A stretch of DNA of 64,000 nucleotides from Variovorax sp. OK212 (GCF_900112425.1 NZ_FOLP01000005.1:62001-126000); one strand, 5' to 3'; positions 25,381 through 37,175 are shown, counted from the first letter of the stretch. The notes: a model not told the origin generated them from the sequence alone. Translations and numbers: made by a program.

Positions 25381-27690
25381 TCAGCCTGCAGGCGCGGGCC
25401 GCACCACCACGGCCCCGTCCTGCATATCGACCTCCAGCAGCGCGCCGTCGGCCACCGGCCCGAACATCGTTCGCGCCACCGCGGCCACCACCAGCTGCTC
25501 GACCGCGCGCTGCAGCGGCCGCGCCCCGTACGCCGGGCTGAAGCCCTTGTCCGCGACGAACGCGACCAGCGCCGGCGAGAACGCCAGCCGCACGCCGCGG
25601 CGAACCAGCCCTTCGCGCTGCGCGATCGCCTGCAGTTCCTGCACCGCGATCGCCTCGATGGCCGTGCGCGTGAGCGGCGCAAAAGGCACCACGCGGTCGA
25701 TGCGGTTGAAGAACTCCGGCCGGAAGAACTGCCGGATGTCGTGAATGGTGCTGTCGCCGCCGCCTTCCGGCGTCTCCTGCGCGAACCCCAGCGACGCTCC
25801 GTGGCGCACGCCCAGGTTGGTGGTCATCACGATCACCGTGCTGCGGAAGTCGGTCATGCGCCCGCGGCTGTCGCGCAGGCGGCCTTCGTCGAGCACCGTG
25901 AGCAGCAGGTCGAACACCGACGGGTCGGCCTTCTCGATCTCGTCGAGCAGCACCACCGAGAACGGCTGCTGCCGCACATGCTCCACCAGCTTGCCCGGCC
26001 GCGCGCCGGTGCCGATGAGCCGCGCGATCTGGAACGCGTGCTGGAACTCGCTCATGTCGATGCGGAACAGCGGGTCGGCCGCGGCGCCCGGGCCGCCGGC
26101 CCCGTGGGTATCGCCGGCGCCGAAGAAGTAGCGCGCCAGCGCCTTGGCCGCGGCCGTCTTTCCGACGCCGGTCGGCCCCGCGAACAGCAGCGTGGCAATC
26201 GGCTTGGCCGGGTCGTTCAGGCCGGCCTTGAACAGGTACACCACGTCCTTCAGGTGCCCGACGGCCGTGTCCTGGCCGAACAGCTTCTGCGCGAAGAAGG
26301 CATGCACCTGCGCCTCGTCCAGCGGCTGGTCGTCGCGCAGGAAGGTCTCGGGCAGGCCGGTGCTCTTCGCGAAATGCGCGATGGCCGCGGTTTCCGTCAC
26401 CACGCCCGACTGCGCCGCCAGCGCCTCGCGCACGCAGTCGCCGAAGAAGCGCACCGCCTTGCCCGGGAAGCGCTCGTAGCGCACGTAGCGCTGCAGCAGG
26501 CGGTAGCCGGTGTCCAGCGCCTGGCGCTCGATGTCGACCGACAGCGCGCCCTTCGCATGGCCCGCGAACAGCTCGAGCACGCGGCGCGCGCGCAGGTTGT
26601 CCATCTCGGGCAGGTGCAAGGTCTCGAAGCAGTCGATGAAGCCGGGCAGCCGCTGGCGCGCGGTTTCCAGCTCGCTCGGGTTGGCCTCGCCCACCAGGCG
26701 CAGCGTGCCGCGGCGCAGCGCGGGCAGCAGGTAGGCGGCCATCGAGTCCTCGGCGCTCTGGCCGCCGATCTGCAGCAGGTTGACGAAGTCGGTCACCCAC
26801 AGCAGGCCGTCGGCCAGGTCCAGCCATTGCACGGTCTGGTCGCACAGCGCCTGCCATTCGCCCAGGTACTTGGCGCGGCCGATCAGGCGCTCGGCGTGGC
26901 TGCGCCAGAAGGTGGGCGGCGCGTCGTGCCCGGTGGTGAGCCGGTGCGCCTTGCGGATCGCCTCCAGGATCACCACGCTCTTGCCCACGCCCGGCTCGCC
27001 CACCAGCAGCAGGTTGCCGCGGCGCGCCAGCCGCGCGGCGATCTCGTCGACCAGCGCGCCCTGCTCCCACGCCACTTCGGGGAACACGTGCAGGCCGCGG
27101 CGCGCGCCGGTCTCGGGCAGGCGGTCAGCCACGGCCTGGAGCTGCTCGCAGGTTTCGCGCAGGTGGCGCGGCACCTGCTGCCTGCTGCTCGCGCGGTCGT
27201 CGCGCCGCACGTCGATCTGGTCGAGCCACGGCGCCGAGGGCATCAGGTAGCGCTGCGCCGCCTCGGGCGAGACGCCGTCCAGGCATTCGCGCGTGTAGTG
27301 CTCGATCAGCACCTGCAGCTGCGCGTCGTCGTAGTAGTAGAAGCTCTGGTCCAGCCAGGGCAGGTAGCACTTGGCGTAGCCGTCTTCCTCGTTCTGGCCG
27401 AACACGGCGGCCACGTGGAAGTCGGTGGCGCGGGGCTCGGGGAAGTTGCCCTTGTCCGTGCGGTGCGCCAGGCTCACCGACACGTGCACCAGCTTGAGCC
27501 GCGCGTCGTCGATGTCGGGCTCGGGCACGTAGCCGTCGCGCTCGCGTTCACGCTGCAGCGTCTCGGCCAGCGCGGCCTTCACGCGGCGCGCGCTGCGCTC
27601 GATCACCTGGTAGTCGGTGCCGAGCAGGATGCCGCAGACGGACGTGTCGTCGAGCTGCCAGCACACGAGGGGGTACGAAAGCGTGGCCAT
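25381..27690 (-). CDS. Divergent Clp/Hsp100-type AAA+ ATPase (1 of 3)
   Basis: 769 residues from ATG 27690. The N-terminal ~200 residues are not a Clp N-domain. D1: Walker A GEPGVGKS (231-238), a pore-loop-like KYLGEW (274-279), but the Walker B place reads LLWVTD (296-301) without the catalytic Asp-Glu pair. D2: Walker A GPTGVGKT (505-512), Walker B LLDEIEKA (581-588), sensor TTNLG, arginine finger FRPEFFNRID, sensor 2 GARPLQRAVE. The D2 pore loop is shortened and has no GYVG. LGF (634-636) sits where ClpA has its ClpP-binding IGL. There is no ClpB middle domain. It is the last of three similar genes, 17 bases after the second. It probably forms a hexameric or mixed remodelling complex, with unknown substrate. 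Confidence 0.88.
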   Translation of the reverse strand: MATLSYPLVCWQLDDTSVCGILLGTDYQVIERSARRVKAALAETLQRERERDGYVPEPDIDDARLKLVHVSVSLAHRTDKGNFPEPRATDFHVAAVFGQNEEDGYAKCYLPWLDQSFYYYDDAQLQVLIEHYTRECLDGVSPEAAQRYLMPSAPWLDQIDVRRDDRASSRQQVPRHLRETCEQLQAVADRLPETGARRGLHVFPEVAWEQGALVDEIAARLARRGNLLLVGEPGVGKSVVILEAIRKAHRLTTGHDAPPTFWRSHAERLIGRAKYLGEWQALCDQTVQWLDLADGLLWVTDFVNLLQIGGQSAEDSMAAYLLPALRRGTLRLVGEANPSELETARQRLPGFIDCFETLHLPEMDNLRARRVLELFAGHAKGALSVDIERQALDTGYRLLQRYVRYERFPGKAVRFFGDCVREALAAQSGVVTETAAIAHFAKSTGLPETFLRDDQPLDEAQVHAFFAQKLFGQDTAVGHLKDVVYLFKAGLNDPAKPIATLLFAGPTGVGKTAAAKALARYFFGAGDTHGAGGPGAAADPLFRIDMSEFQHAFQIARLIGTGARPGKLVEHVRQQPFSVVLLDEIEKADPSVFDLLLTVLDEGRLRDSRGRMTDFRSTVIVMTTNLGVRHGASLGFAQETPEGGGDSTIHDIRQFFRPEFFNRIDRVVPFAPLTRTAIEAIAVQELQAIAQREGLVRRGVRLAFSPALVAFVADKGFSPAYGARPLQRAVEQLVVAAVARTMFGPVADGALLEVDMQDGAVVVRPAPAG

Positions 27691-27707
27691 GCGTGGGTGT
27701 CGATATC

Positions 27708-30700
27708 TCAGTCTTGCGCGGCGCGGCCGTCCCACAGCAGCAGGCGCCAGTCGTCCTCGCTGAGCGGGCCGTTGAACTTGCGCACCCGGCCGGAGCGCAG
27801 GTCGGTCAGGCGGCGGTGGTCGCCGGGGCGCGCGGGCTCCAGGCGCAGGCGCACGATCTCGGTGGGCAGCACGGGCGCCGTGCCGCTGTCGTCGTTGTCT
27901 TCGCTGTCCTCGTTGTCTTCACCGTCCATCGGCAGCAGCCGCACGGCGAGCGGCAGCGGCCGGTCGTCGCCCACGTACCAGAGGTGGATGCCGCACTCGC
28001 CGCCGAAGGCATCGCGCAGGCCGACGCCTTCGAAGCAGCGCATGCCGGCGCGCGGCGACGCCAGCTCGTGCACGTCGAGCTGCGCGATCAGCGCGGCGTA
28101 GTCGGCCCAGGCGGCTTTCACCGCGAGCTCGCCCGCGCCCGTCTGCAGCGGCACGATCTCCAGGCCCACCCGCTCGATGCCGTGCCGCGCGAGGCTGTCG
28201 GCGCGGCGCGCGAGCTGGTCGATTTCCAGTTGCCAGCGCACCAGTTCGGCGTCGGCGCCGCGCAGCGGCTGCGAGCCCGCCAGCAGCTGCTCGAAGAGTT
28301 CGTGGATGTCGTGCTGCGCCGCCAGCATGTCGGTCATGGGGCGACCCATGAAGCGCCAGTCGCGCGCACGCGGCGGCAGCTGCTTCACCGCGCGCACCGG
28401 CGCGGCGCGGCGCTCCGACAGGTCCCAGCTGCGCCGCGCGAGCACTTCGCGCAGCGGGTCGAGCCGCACCTGCAGCGCGCGCAGCGCCAGCGCGTCGGCC
28501 TCGGGCGGGCCGGTGTCGATCTGCGCGCGCAGGCGCTCGTGCAGCGCGTCGGCCGTGGCCGCGAGCTGCCGGTAGCCCGCCGCGCCCGTGTCCTCGGGCA
28601 GCAAGACCGTGCGCTGGCGGGCGTAGTCGAGCAGCGTGGCGCGCGTGGCAAGGCCGCCGTCGCCGAGCGCCGTGTCGAAGGCCACGTCGAGCAGCATCGG
28701 CTGGCCGCTGTGCGACGCGGCCAGCCGCTGCGCGATCGGCCGCGTCAGCGCGCGCTCGATGCCGCGCTTCAGTGCGCGCGCGCCCAGCGCCTCGTCGTGG
28801 CCGAGGCGCGCGAGATGGTCGAGCGCTTCGGCCGACACGTTCAGGAAGGTCAGCCGCCGCACGAAGCCGTCGCGCGCGAGCACGCGCTCCAGCTGCAGCC
28901 GCGCGATGGCTGCGATGTCTTGCGCCGACAGCGGCGTGAAGCCGACCACCTGGTCGATGCGGTTCAGGAATTCGGGCCGGAAGAAGCGCTCCACCGCCTC
29001 GCGGTAGGTGTGCGCCACGTCGGCCGCCTGCCGCACGAAGCCGGTGTGGCGGCTCGCCGCACCGGCGCCCAGGTTCGAGGTGAGCACCACCACGCACTGC
29101 GAGAAGTCGGTGGTGCGGCCCAGCGCGTCGGTCAGCCGGCCTTCGCCGAGCACCTGCAGCAGCAGGTCGTGCACCGAGGGGTGCGCCTTCTCGATCTCGT
29201 CGAGCAGCAGCACGCAGGCGCGGCGCTGGCGCACGGCCGCGGTGAGCTGGCCGTCGGGCCGGTGCGCATCGCCGATGAGCCGGCCGGCGGCGTCGCCGTC
29301 GACGTACTCGTTCATGTCGAAGCGCACCAGGCCGCCTTCGTCCTCGAACAGGAAGTCGGCCAGCAGCTTGGCGGCCTCGCTCTTGCCGACGCCGGTCGGG
29401 CCGATGAACAGCAGCGACGACAGCGGCTTGCCCGGCGCCGCCAGCCCCGACTTCACGAGCGCCACCACGTCGACCAGCTGCGCGCGCGCCTCGGGTTGGC
29501 CGATCAGCCGCGCCGCGAAATGCGCCGCGGCCTCGGCCGGCGCCAGGCCGACCTGGCGCGAGAACAGCTTCTCGCGGAAATGGTACGTGGCCGTGTACGC
29601 GGCCAGCACCTCCGCGCGGCCGACCTCGCCGCGCGCATGACGCACGGCCAGCCGGTCGAGCAGGCGGATCGCCGAGCCGGGCAGCACCTCGTCGGCGGCG
29701 AAGCGGCGCTCCATCTTCAGCAGCTCGGCCACGGCGCCGGCGCCGATGCGGCACGCGTGCTGCTGCTCGAGCTCGGCGCGGTGCCAGTTGACGATGCGGA
29801 TGGCCGTGGCGCGCGGCGGCGGTTCCACGCGGATCACGCGGAACAGGTCGGCGAAGCGGCGGTCGCGCTGCTGCACCTTCTGCCATGCCTCGGGCGTGGC
29901 CTCGCCGATCATGGTGAACGCGCGCTTTTCGAGCAGCGGGCGCAGCACGTCGGCCAGCGTCAGCGTGTTCTGCGCGCTCTTGCCGATCGACAGCAGCGCG
30001 ACCAGGTTGTCGCAGTACAGGTGGTCGGGCTTGGCGATGCGGAACTCGTCGCGCAGGCGGAACTGCAGGTGCTGCAGCAGCACGGCCATGCGGCGCTGCC
30101 ACTGGCCGATGACGCTCATGCCCGAGATCACGCGCATCGGGTCGAGGTGCCAGGTCTTCTGCAGGCGCTCGCGGTCGCGGCCGGTCTCGCTGTCGATGTA
30201 GCGGCGCAGCGCGCCGTGCACCAGCGCCGTCTTGCCGGCGCCGCGCGGGCCCACGAGCACGATCGCCCCGGCACCACCGTCACCGTCACCGCTGCTGCTG
30301 CTGCTGCCGCTGCCGCTGCCGGTGCGGTAGATGGCGCGGCCCAGTTCCTCGACCATGTCGTCGCGCAGGATCGCCCGCGTGAGCGCGTCGGGGTACAGGT
30401 CGTTCAGGTCGAGCGCGGCGCGCGCCATCTCGCTCGGGCCGTCGCCGATGCCGTCGTCGCGCAGCGCGCTGCGCCGGTCGTGGTCGCTCTCGAACGGAAA
30501 GCGGCCGTGCGCCAGGTGCAGCGAGAGCTCGAGCTCGCCGAGTTCGTCGTTCGGCGCGGCCAGGTAGCGCTGCGGGTCGAACGCATCGCCCAGGTCCTTG
30601 CGCTTGTCGCGGAACCAGGCCTGCAGGGCGGCCACCAGGCGCTCGGTGCGCTGGGCCTTGTCGAGCTGCGATTCGCCCAGGTCGGCCACCATGCCGTCGA

Positions 30701-31037
30701 GCTGCGGCAGGCAGGCGTAGCGCCGCCCGGCCACGCTGAAATGCGCGGCCGCGAACGCGCCCTCGACCCAGCGGCGGCCGCTGTCGAAGCCCAGCGGCAC
30801 GAACTCGAAGCGCAGCTCGGGCGCAAAGCCCAGCCACAGGCGCTCGTCGAGCGTGGTGCGCGAACTGCGCGTGCCCTGGAAGTGGCGCACCACGGCCTGG
30901 CGCAGCTTGTTCAATGCCGCCTCGTAGCGCCCGGCCGTGGCCTCGATTTCCGGCAGGAACAGGCAGCGCAGCCGGAAGCCCGCTTCCTTGCGGTGCGTGA
31001 CGAAGACCGGAACGCGCAAGCTGCCCTGGCGGCTCAT
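27708..31037 (-). CDS. Divergent Clp/Hsp100-type AAA+ ATPase (2 of 3)
   Basis: 1109 residues from ATG 31037, which overlaps the stop of the upstream gene by one base (TGATG). A 235-residue N-terminal region of no known family is joined by a Gly/Ser/Asp linker (241-257, coded by trinucleotide repeats near 30272-30325) to D1 with Walker A GPRGAGKT (263-270). The D1 Walker B is degenerate (LYCDNLVAL near 340-348, no DE). D2 is intact: GPTGVGKS (546-553), LLDEIEKAHPS (611-621), TSNLG, FRPEFLNRID. The D2 pore loop is shortened and lacks GYVG, and TGF (665-667) is at the ClpP-loop position. A ~300-residue C-terminal extension is acidic near the end. The frame upstream of 31037 is open but coding there belongs to the neighbour. 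Confidence 0.88.
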   Translation of the reverse strand: MSRQGSLRVPVFVTHRKEAGFRLRCLFLPEIEATAGRYEAALNKLRQAVVRHFQGTRSSRTTLDERLWLGFAPELRFEFVPLGFDSGRRWVEGAFAAAHFSVAGRRYACLPQLDGMVADLGESQLDKAQRTERLVAALQAWFRDKRKDLGDAFDPQRYLAAPNDELGELELSLHLAHGRFPFESDHDRRSALRDDGIGDGPSEMARAALDLNDLYPDALTRAILRDDMVEELGRAIYRTGSGSGSSSSSGDGDGGAGAIVLVGPRGAGKTALVHGALRRYIDSETGRDRERLQKTWHLDPMRVISGMSVIGQWQRRMAVLLQHLQFRLRDEFRIAKPDHLYCDNLVALLSIGKSAQNTLTLADVLRPLLEKRAFTMIGEATPEAWQKVQQRDRRFADLFRVIRVEPPPRATAIRIVNWHRAELEQQHACRIGAGAVAELLKMERRFAADEVLPGSAIRLLDRLAVRHARGEVGRAEVLAAYTATYHFREKLFSRQVGLAPAEAAAHFAARLIGQPEARAQLVDVVALVKSGLAAPGKPLSSLLFIGPTGVGKSEAAKLLADFLFEDEGGLVRFDMNEYVDGDAAGRLIGDAHRPDGQLTAAVRQRRACVLLLDEIEKAHPSVHDLLLQVLGEGRLTDALGRTTDFSQCVVVLTSNLGAGAASRHTGFVRQAADVAHTYREAVERFFRPEFLNRIDQVVGFTPLSAQDIAAIARLQLERVLARDGFVRRLTFLNVSAEALDHLARLGHDEALGARALKRGIERALTRPIAQRLAASHSGQPMLLDVAFDTALGDGGLATRATLLDYARQRTVLLPEDTGAAGYRQLAATADALHERLRAQIDTGPPEADALALRALQVRLDPLREVLARRSWDLSERRAAPVRAVKQLPPRARDWRFMGRPMTDMLAAQHDIHELFEQLLAGSQPLRGADAELVRWQLEIDQLARRADSLARHGIERVGLEIVPLQTGAGELAVKAAWADYAALIAQLDVHELASPRAGMRCFEGVGLRDAFGGECGIHLWYVGDDRPLPLAVRLLPMDGEDNEDSEDNDDSGTAPVLPTEIVRLRLEPARPGDHRRLTDLRSGRVRKFNGPLSEDDWRLLLWDGRAAQD

Positions 31038-34000
31038 CAGTCGTCCTCCCCGAGCAGCATGCGGTCCATGAGCGCGTCGAACTGACTGTCGAGCAGGCGC
31101 TTCCAGGCGGGCTCGTCGGGGAACGGGCTGCGCCAGTCGGCGTGCGGGTCGCTCAGCACGCCCTGCTTGAGCAGCCGGTGCACCGGCCGGCTGTCGAAGA
31201 AATGCTGGCGGTGCACGTTGGCGGGCGTCTCGAAGCCCGACAGCGGGGTGTTGCGCACGGAGACCCAGGCGTCCGACTTGCGGTCGCCTTCCCAGATGCG
31301 CCACACGCCGCTTTCGCGGCGGAAGTAGTCGAACACCGCCGGGCCTTTCAGCTCGATCTCGAAGCCGACGACCAGGCTCTTGCGGCTCGAGGTCTGCGGC
31401 CAGGGGAACTTCAGGTACGGGCTGGGCGCTGTCTCTTCGTCGCGCTTGTCTTCGCGTTTGTCTTCACGCTTCTTTTCGGCCGCGGCTTCTTCCGCCCCGG
31501 CCGCGCGCGGCGACGGCTTGTGGGGCTCGTCGCCCAGCCGCACCACCTGCGAACGGAGCTCGAAACCCGCGAGCGTGGCCAGCCCGCTCCACGCGGCATG
31601 CAGCGTGGCCACCAGCGCCGGCGCGGCGTACAGCCCGACGGTGCAGACGCTGCTGTCGGGCCGCACCACGTGGAATGCGCGCTGCTTGAAGTCGCTGAAG
31701 CGCGTGCGCCATGCCGCCAGGTCGGGCGGCGCGTCGGCCTCGCCGACCAGCGCCAGCAGGGCCTGTCCTTCCAGCTCGATGATTTCGGCGAACAGGCCCT
31801 GCGCCTGCTGCTGCACGGCGGCGAGTTCGCGCGCGCGGGCGGCGTGCGCCGTGCCGTCCCAGTGCGGCAGCTGCGGCGCGCGCTGGCGCTTCTTCTCGTG
31901 GCGGCGGCGCTCATGGTCGAGGCGGAACAGCTGGTTCACCAGGTTCACGTACAGCGGGCCTTCGGTCACGCGCTGCCAGTGGCGGCGCGCCTCGGCCAGC
32001 GCGTCGGCCGTGAGCAGCGGCGTGTTGTCGACCGCGCGCTGCAGCAGCTCGGTGCGCACGTCCAGCGCCTGGCCCGCGCTGGCGCCGGCGCCCACCTTCA
32101 CCGCCAGCGGCGTCACGTACGCATGCGGCGACAGCGCATGCGCCAGCGGCAGCAGCAGCTCGCGGCGCAGCACGCGCTGCACGTCGCGCGCGCCGTAACG
32201 CACGTCGCCGGGCAGCGTGGCCAGGTGCGCGGCCACGCCGGCGTCGAGCGTCAGCTCGGCGCTGCGCTCGAGCAGGCCTTCGCGCTGGCGCATCAGCGCC
32301 ATCTCGCGCCCGAAGATCGGCGCGCGCTCGGCGGCCGACAGCGTGGCGAACGGCACGATGTGGTCGATGCGGTTGAAAAGCTCGGGCCGGAAGGCCTGCT
32401 GCACCGCCTGCTCGAAATGGCTGCGCGGGTCGCCGCGCTGCGCGCCCAGGCCCATCGGCGTGCGCTGCATCACCTCGGCGCCGAGGTTCGAGGTCATCAC
32501 CACGAAGCTGCCGCAGAAGTTGGCCGTGAGCCCGTCGCCGCCGGTCAGCCGGCCCTCGCCCAGCACCTGCAGCAGCAGGTCGAAGAAGCTGGGGTGCGCC
32601 TTCTCGAGCTCGTCGAACAGCACCACCGAGAACGGCTGGCGCCGCACCGCGCCGATCAGCACGCCCTCGTCGCCGCCCAGGTCGCCGAGCAGGCGCAGCA
32701 CCGCCACCGGGTCGGCGTACTCGCTCATGTCGATGCGGATCATGCGGCGCGCGTCGCCGAACATGAACTCGGCCAGCGCCTTGGCCGTCTCGGTCTTGCC
32801 CACGCCCGTGGGGCCGATCAGCAGCATCGACGCGATCGGCTTGCCGCTGCGCGCGAGGCCGGCCTTGGTGGCGACCAGCAGGTTGGTGACCACCGAGAGC
32901 GCGTCGGGCTGGCCGAACAGGCGGCGGCGGAAGAAGCCGTCGACCTCGTCGAGCGACAACGGCAGGCGCGCGTCGAGCATGCGCCGCGGCATGCCGGTCT
33001 CGGCGCAGAACGCGGCTATCGCGTCGTCGCGGCCGATCACCGCGCCCGGCTGGCCGCGCACATGCAGGATCAGTTCCTCGAAGAAGCGGATGCCCTTGCC
33101 CGGAAAGCCCGAGTAAGGCGAGAAGCGGCGCTGCAGCGCGATGAGCTCCGACACCGCCTCGGGCGACACCGCCACGCGGTGCTCGGCCGCCAGCGCGGCC
33201 ACCGCGGCGAGCATCGTGCGCTCCTGCTCCGCCTCGGGCTGCTCGGGCAGGCGCACCGCCTGGAACAGCGCCGAGAAACCGGGGCTGCGCAGGTCGATGG
33301 TCGACAGCTCGGCAGGCGTGGCCTCGGCCAGCAGCATCAGCTGGCCGCGCGCCAGCGGCTCGCGCAGCGCGTCGCCCAGGCTGACGCTGTTGCCCTGGTA
33401 CTGGCCCACCTCGAACAGCTCCGACAGGTGGCCCACGTACAGCGCCACGTTGCGCTCGGCCAGCTCGCGGCACAGCGCGGTCAGCGCCTGCTGCCAGCTG
33501 CCGTCGCGCGTGAGGCCCTGGATGAGCCGCGCCGCGCTGGTTTCCCACGGCACGCCGGCGGCGCGGTCGCGGCGCTCGCGCGCGTACTGGTGCATGAGCG
33601 CCGTCTTGCCGCTGCTCTCGGCGCCGATGACCAGCACGCTGCGCGCAAAGCGCCCTTCCGCGGCGCGGCCCATGGCCTTCAGCGGTTCGGCGAGGCCGAT
33701 GGCCGTGCGCGTCCCCGTGCTCATCTCGTTGGCCACCGCGGGCAGCAGCGGCTCGGCGCGCTCGTTCTTCAGGCGGCGCAGCGCCTCGGCGCTGTGGAAC
33801 ACGAGGTCGAGCGGCAGCTGCGCCAGCTCGACCTGCTCGAACCACTGCGCCGCCACCTGCCGCCGCACGTCGGCCTGCCGGCCGCTGCGGCGATGCTCCA
33901 GCACCACCGCCTCGACCACCGCGTCGCGCAGGCGCTCGGCCTCGGCGAGGGTGACGATGCCGAGCGCGGGCACGTAGCCGATGCAGGGCGTATTGGCGGG

Positions 34001-34297
34001 GCCGGTGGAAAGGAAGGCAATGTGGCGGCAGCGGCGCGCGGGTTGCAGCAGCGGGTCGCGGCCGCCGGGAATGTCGACCTCGATCTCGTGCCGCTCGAAG
34101 GCCTGCGGATCGTTGATCTGCACGGCCTCGAGGTAGCGGCCCTTGTCGATCAGGTGCGACTGCACCGCCTGCGTCATGCGCCGCGCCATCGCCTGCGCGC
34201 TGCTGCCGAGCCACGCCATCCCGGGAAAGGCCAGCGACGTGACGACGCTCTCGCCGGCCACGGTGGTCAGTTCGAAGAAGGCGAGGCTGGAGGGAAT
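31037..34297 (-). CDS. Divergent Clp/Hsp100-type AAA+ ATPase (3 of 3, first in the operon)
   Basis: About 1086 residues if translation begins at ATT 34297, which has AGGA eight bases upstream. The only upstream alternative is a TTG inside the gyrB terminator (34369). Downstream starts would cut the N-terminal strand FFELTTVAGESVVTSL that aligns with its sister (VCWQLDDTSVCGILL). D1: Walker A GAESSGKT (225-232), no Walker B acidic pair (VALYVGHLSEL). D2: GPTGVGKT (495-502), LFDELEKAHPS (560-570), TSNLG, FRPELFNRID. The D2 pore loop is shortened without GYVG. MGL (615-617) is at the ClpP-loop position. A ~350-residue C-terminal extension contains a Lys/Glu/Asp-rich linker. It begins 122 bases after gyrB, behind the gyrB terminator. 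Confidence 0.85.
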   Translation of the reverse strand: MPSSLAFFELTTVAGESVVTSLAFPGMAWLGSSAQAMARRMTQAVQSHLIDKGRYLEAVQINDPQAFERHEIEVDIPGGRDPLLQPARRCRHIAFLSTGPANTPCIGYVPALGIVTLAEAERLRDAVVEAVVLEHRRSGRQADVRRQVAAQWFEQVELAQLPLDLVFHSAEALRRLKNERAEPLLPAVANEMSTGTRTAIGLAEPLKAMGRAAEGRFARSVLVIGAESSGKTALMHQYARERRDRAAGVPWETSAARLIQGLTRDGSWQQALTALCRELAERNVALYVGHLSELFEVGQYQGNSVSLGDALREPLARGQLMLLAEATPAELSTIDLRSPGFSALFQAVRLPEQPEAEQERTMLAAVAALAAEHRVAVSPEAVSELIALQRRFSPYSGFPGKGIRFFEELILHVRGQPGAVIGRDDAIAAFCAETGMPRRMLDARLPLSLDEVDGFFRRRLFGQPDALSVVTNLLVATKAGLARSGKPIASMLLIGPTGVGKTETAKALAEFMFGDARRMIRIDMSEYADPVAVLRLLGDLGGDEGVLIGAVRRQPFSVVLFDELEKAHPSFFDLLLQVLGEGRLTGGDGLTANFCGSFVVMTSNLGAEVMQRTPMGLGAQRGDPRSHFEQAVQQAFRPELFNRIDHIVPFATLSAAERAPIFGREMALMRQREGLLERSAELTLDAGVAAHLATLPGDVRYGARDVQRVLRRELLLPLAHALSPHAYVTPLAVKVGAGASAGQALDVRTELLQRAVDNTPLLTADALAEARRHWQRVTEGPLYVNLVNQLFRLDHERRRHEKKRQRAPQLPHWDGTAHAARARELAAVQQQAQGLFAEIIELEGQALLALVGEADAPPDLAAWRTRFSDFKQRAFHVVRPDSSVCTVGLYAAPALVATLHAAWSGLATLAGFELRSQVVRLGDEPHKPSPRAAGAEEAAAEKKREDKREDKRDEETAPSPYLKFPWPQTSSRKSLVVGFEIELKGPAVFDYFRRESGVWRIWEGDRKSDAWVSVRNTPLSGFETPANVHRQHFFDSRPVHRLLKQGVLSDPHADWRSPFPDEPAWKRLLDSQFDALMDRMLLGEDD

Positions 34298-34367
34298 GGC
34301 AGGGGTCCTGTGCGCGAACGAAATTGGCGCAGATTCTGCCTCATGGTTTTTGCAGTGGCCGCAATGC

Positions 34368-34394
34368 AAAACGCCCGGCGGGGCCGGGCGTTTT
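34368..34394 (-). terminator. Intrinsic terminator of gyrB
   Basis: AAAACGCCCGGC (34368-34379), three-base loop, GCCGGGCGTTTT (34383-34394). The stem is 12 bp and symmetrical. On the minus strand it follows the gyrB stop by about 25 bases. Confidence 0.8.
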
Positions 34395-34418
34395 GAATGA
34401 ATGCGAAGGTTCGCGCAA

Positions 34419-37097
<2,679 letters not shown>

Positions 37098-37125
37098 TCA
37101 ATTTGCCGCCTCTTGAAAGCGCAAA

Positions 37126-37143
37126 CCCGCGGAGGGCCGCGGG
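37126..37143 (-). terminator. Possible weak terminator after dnaN
   Basis: CCCGCGG (37126-37132) and CCGCGGG (37137-37143) enclose AGGG. On the minus strand only TTTG follows, so partial read-through into gyrB is likely. Confidence 0.45.
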
Positions 37144-37175
37144 CTGCGTGCGCAAGGCGCTTCGGGGTCTGTCTG

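Noticed and set aside
25381..34297. ClpV of a type VI secretion system
   Set aside because: No other T6SS gene is nearby, the D2 pore loop and ClpV N-domain are missing, and there are three such genes.
31037..34369. TTG 34369 as start of the first Clp-like gene
   Set aside because: It lies within the gyrB terminator stem, has no ribosome site, and the added residues (MHCGHCKNHEAES) have no counterpart in the sister proteins.
27693..34396. Plus-strand open frames over 1000 codons opposite the Clp-like genes
   Set aside because: They are the antisense shadow of the ATPase genes, His/Arg/Gln-rich without folds. Long antisense frames are expected at this GC content.
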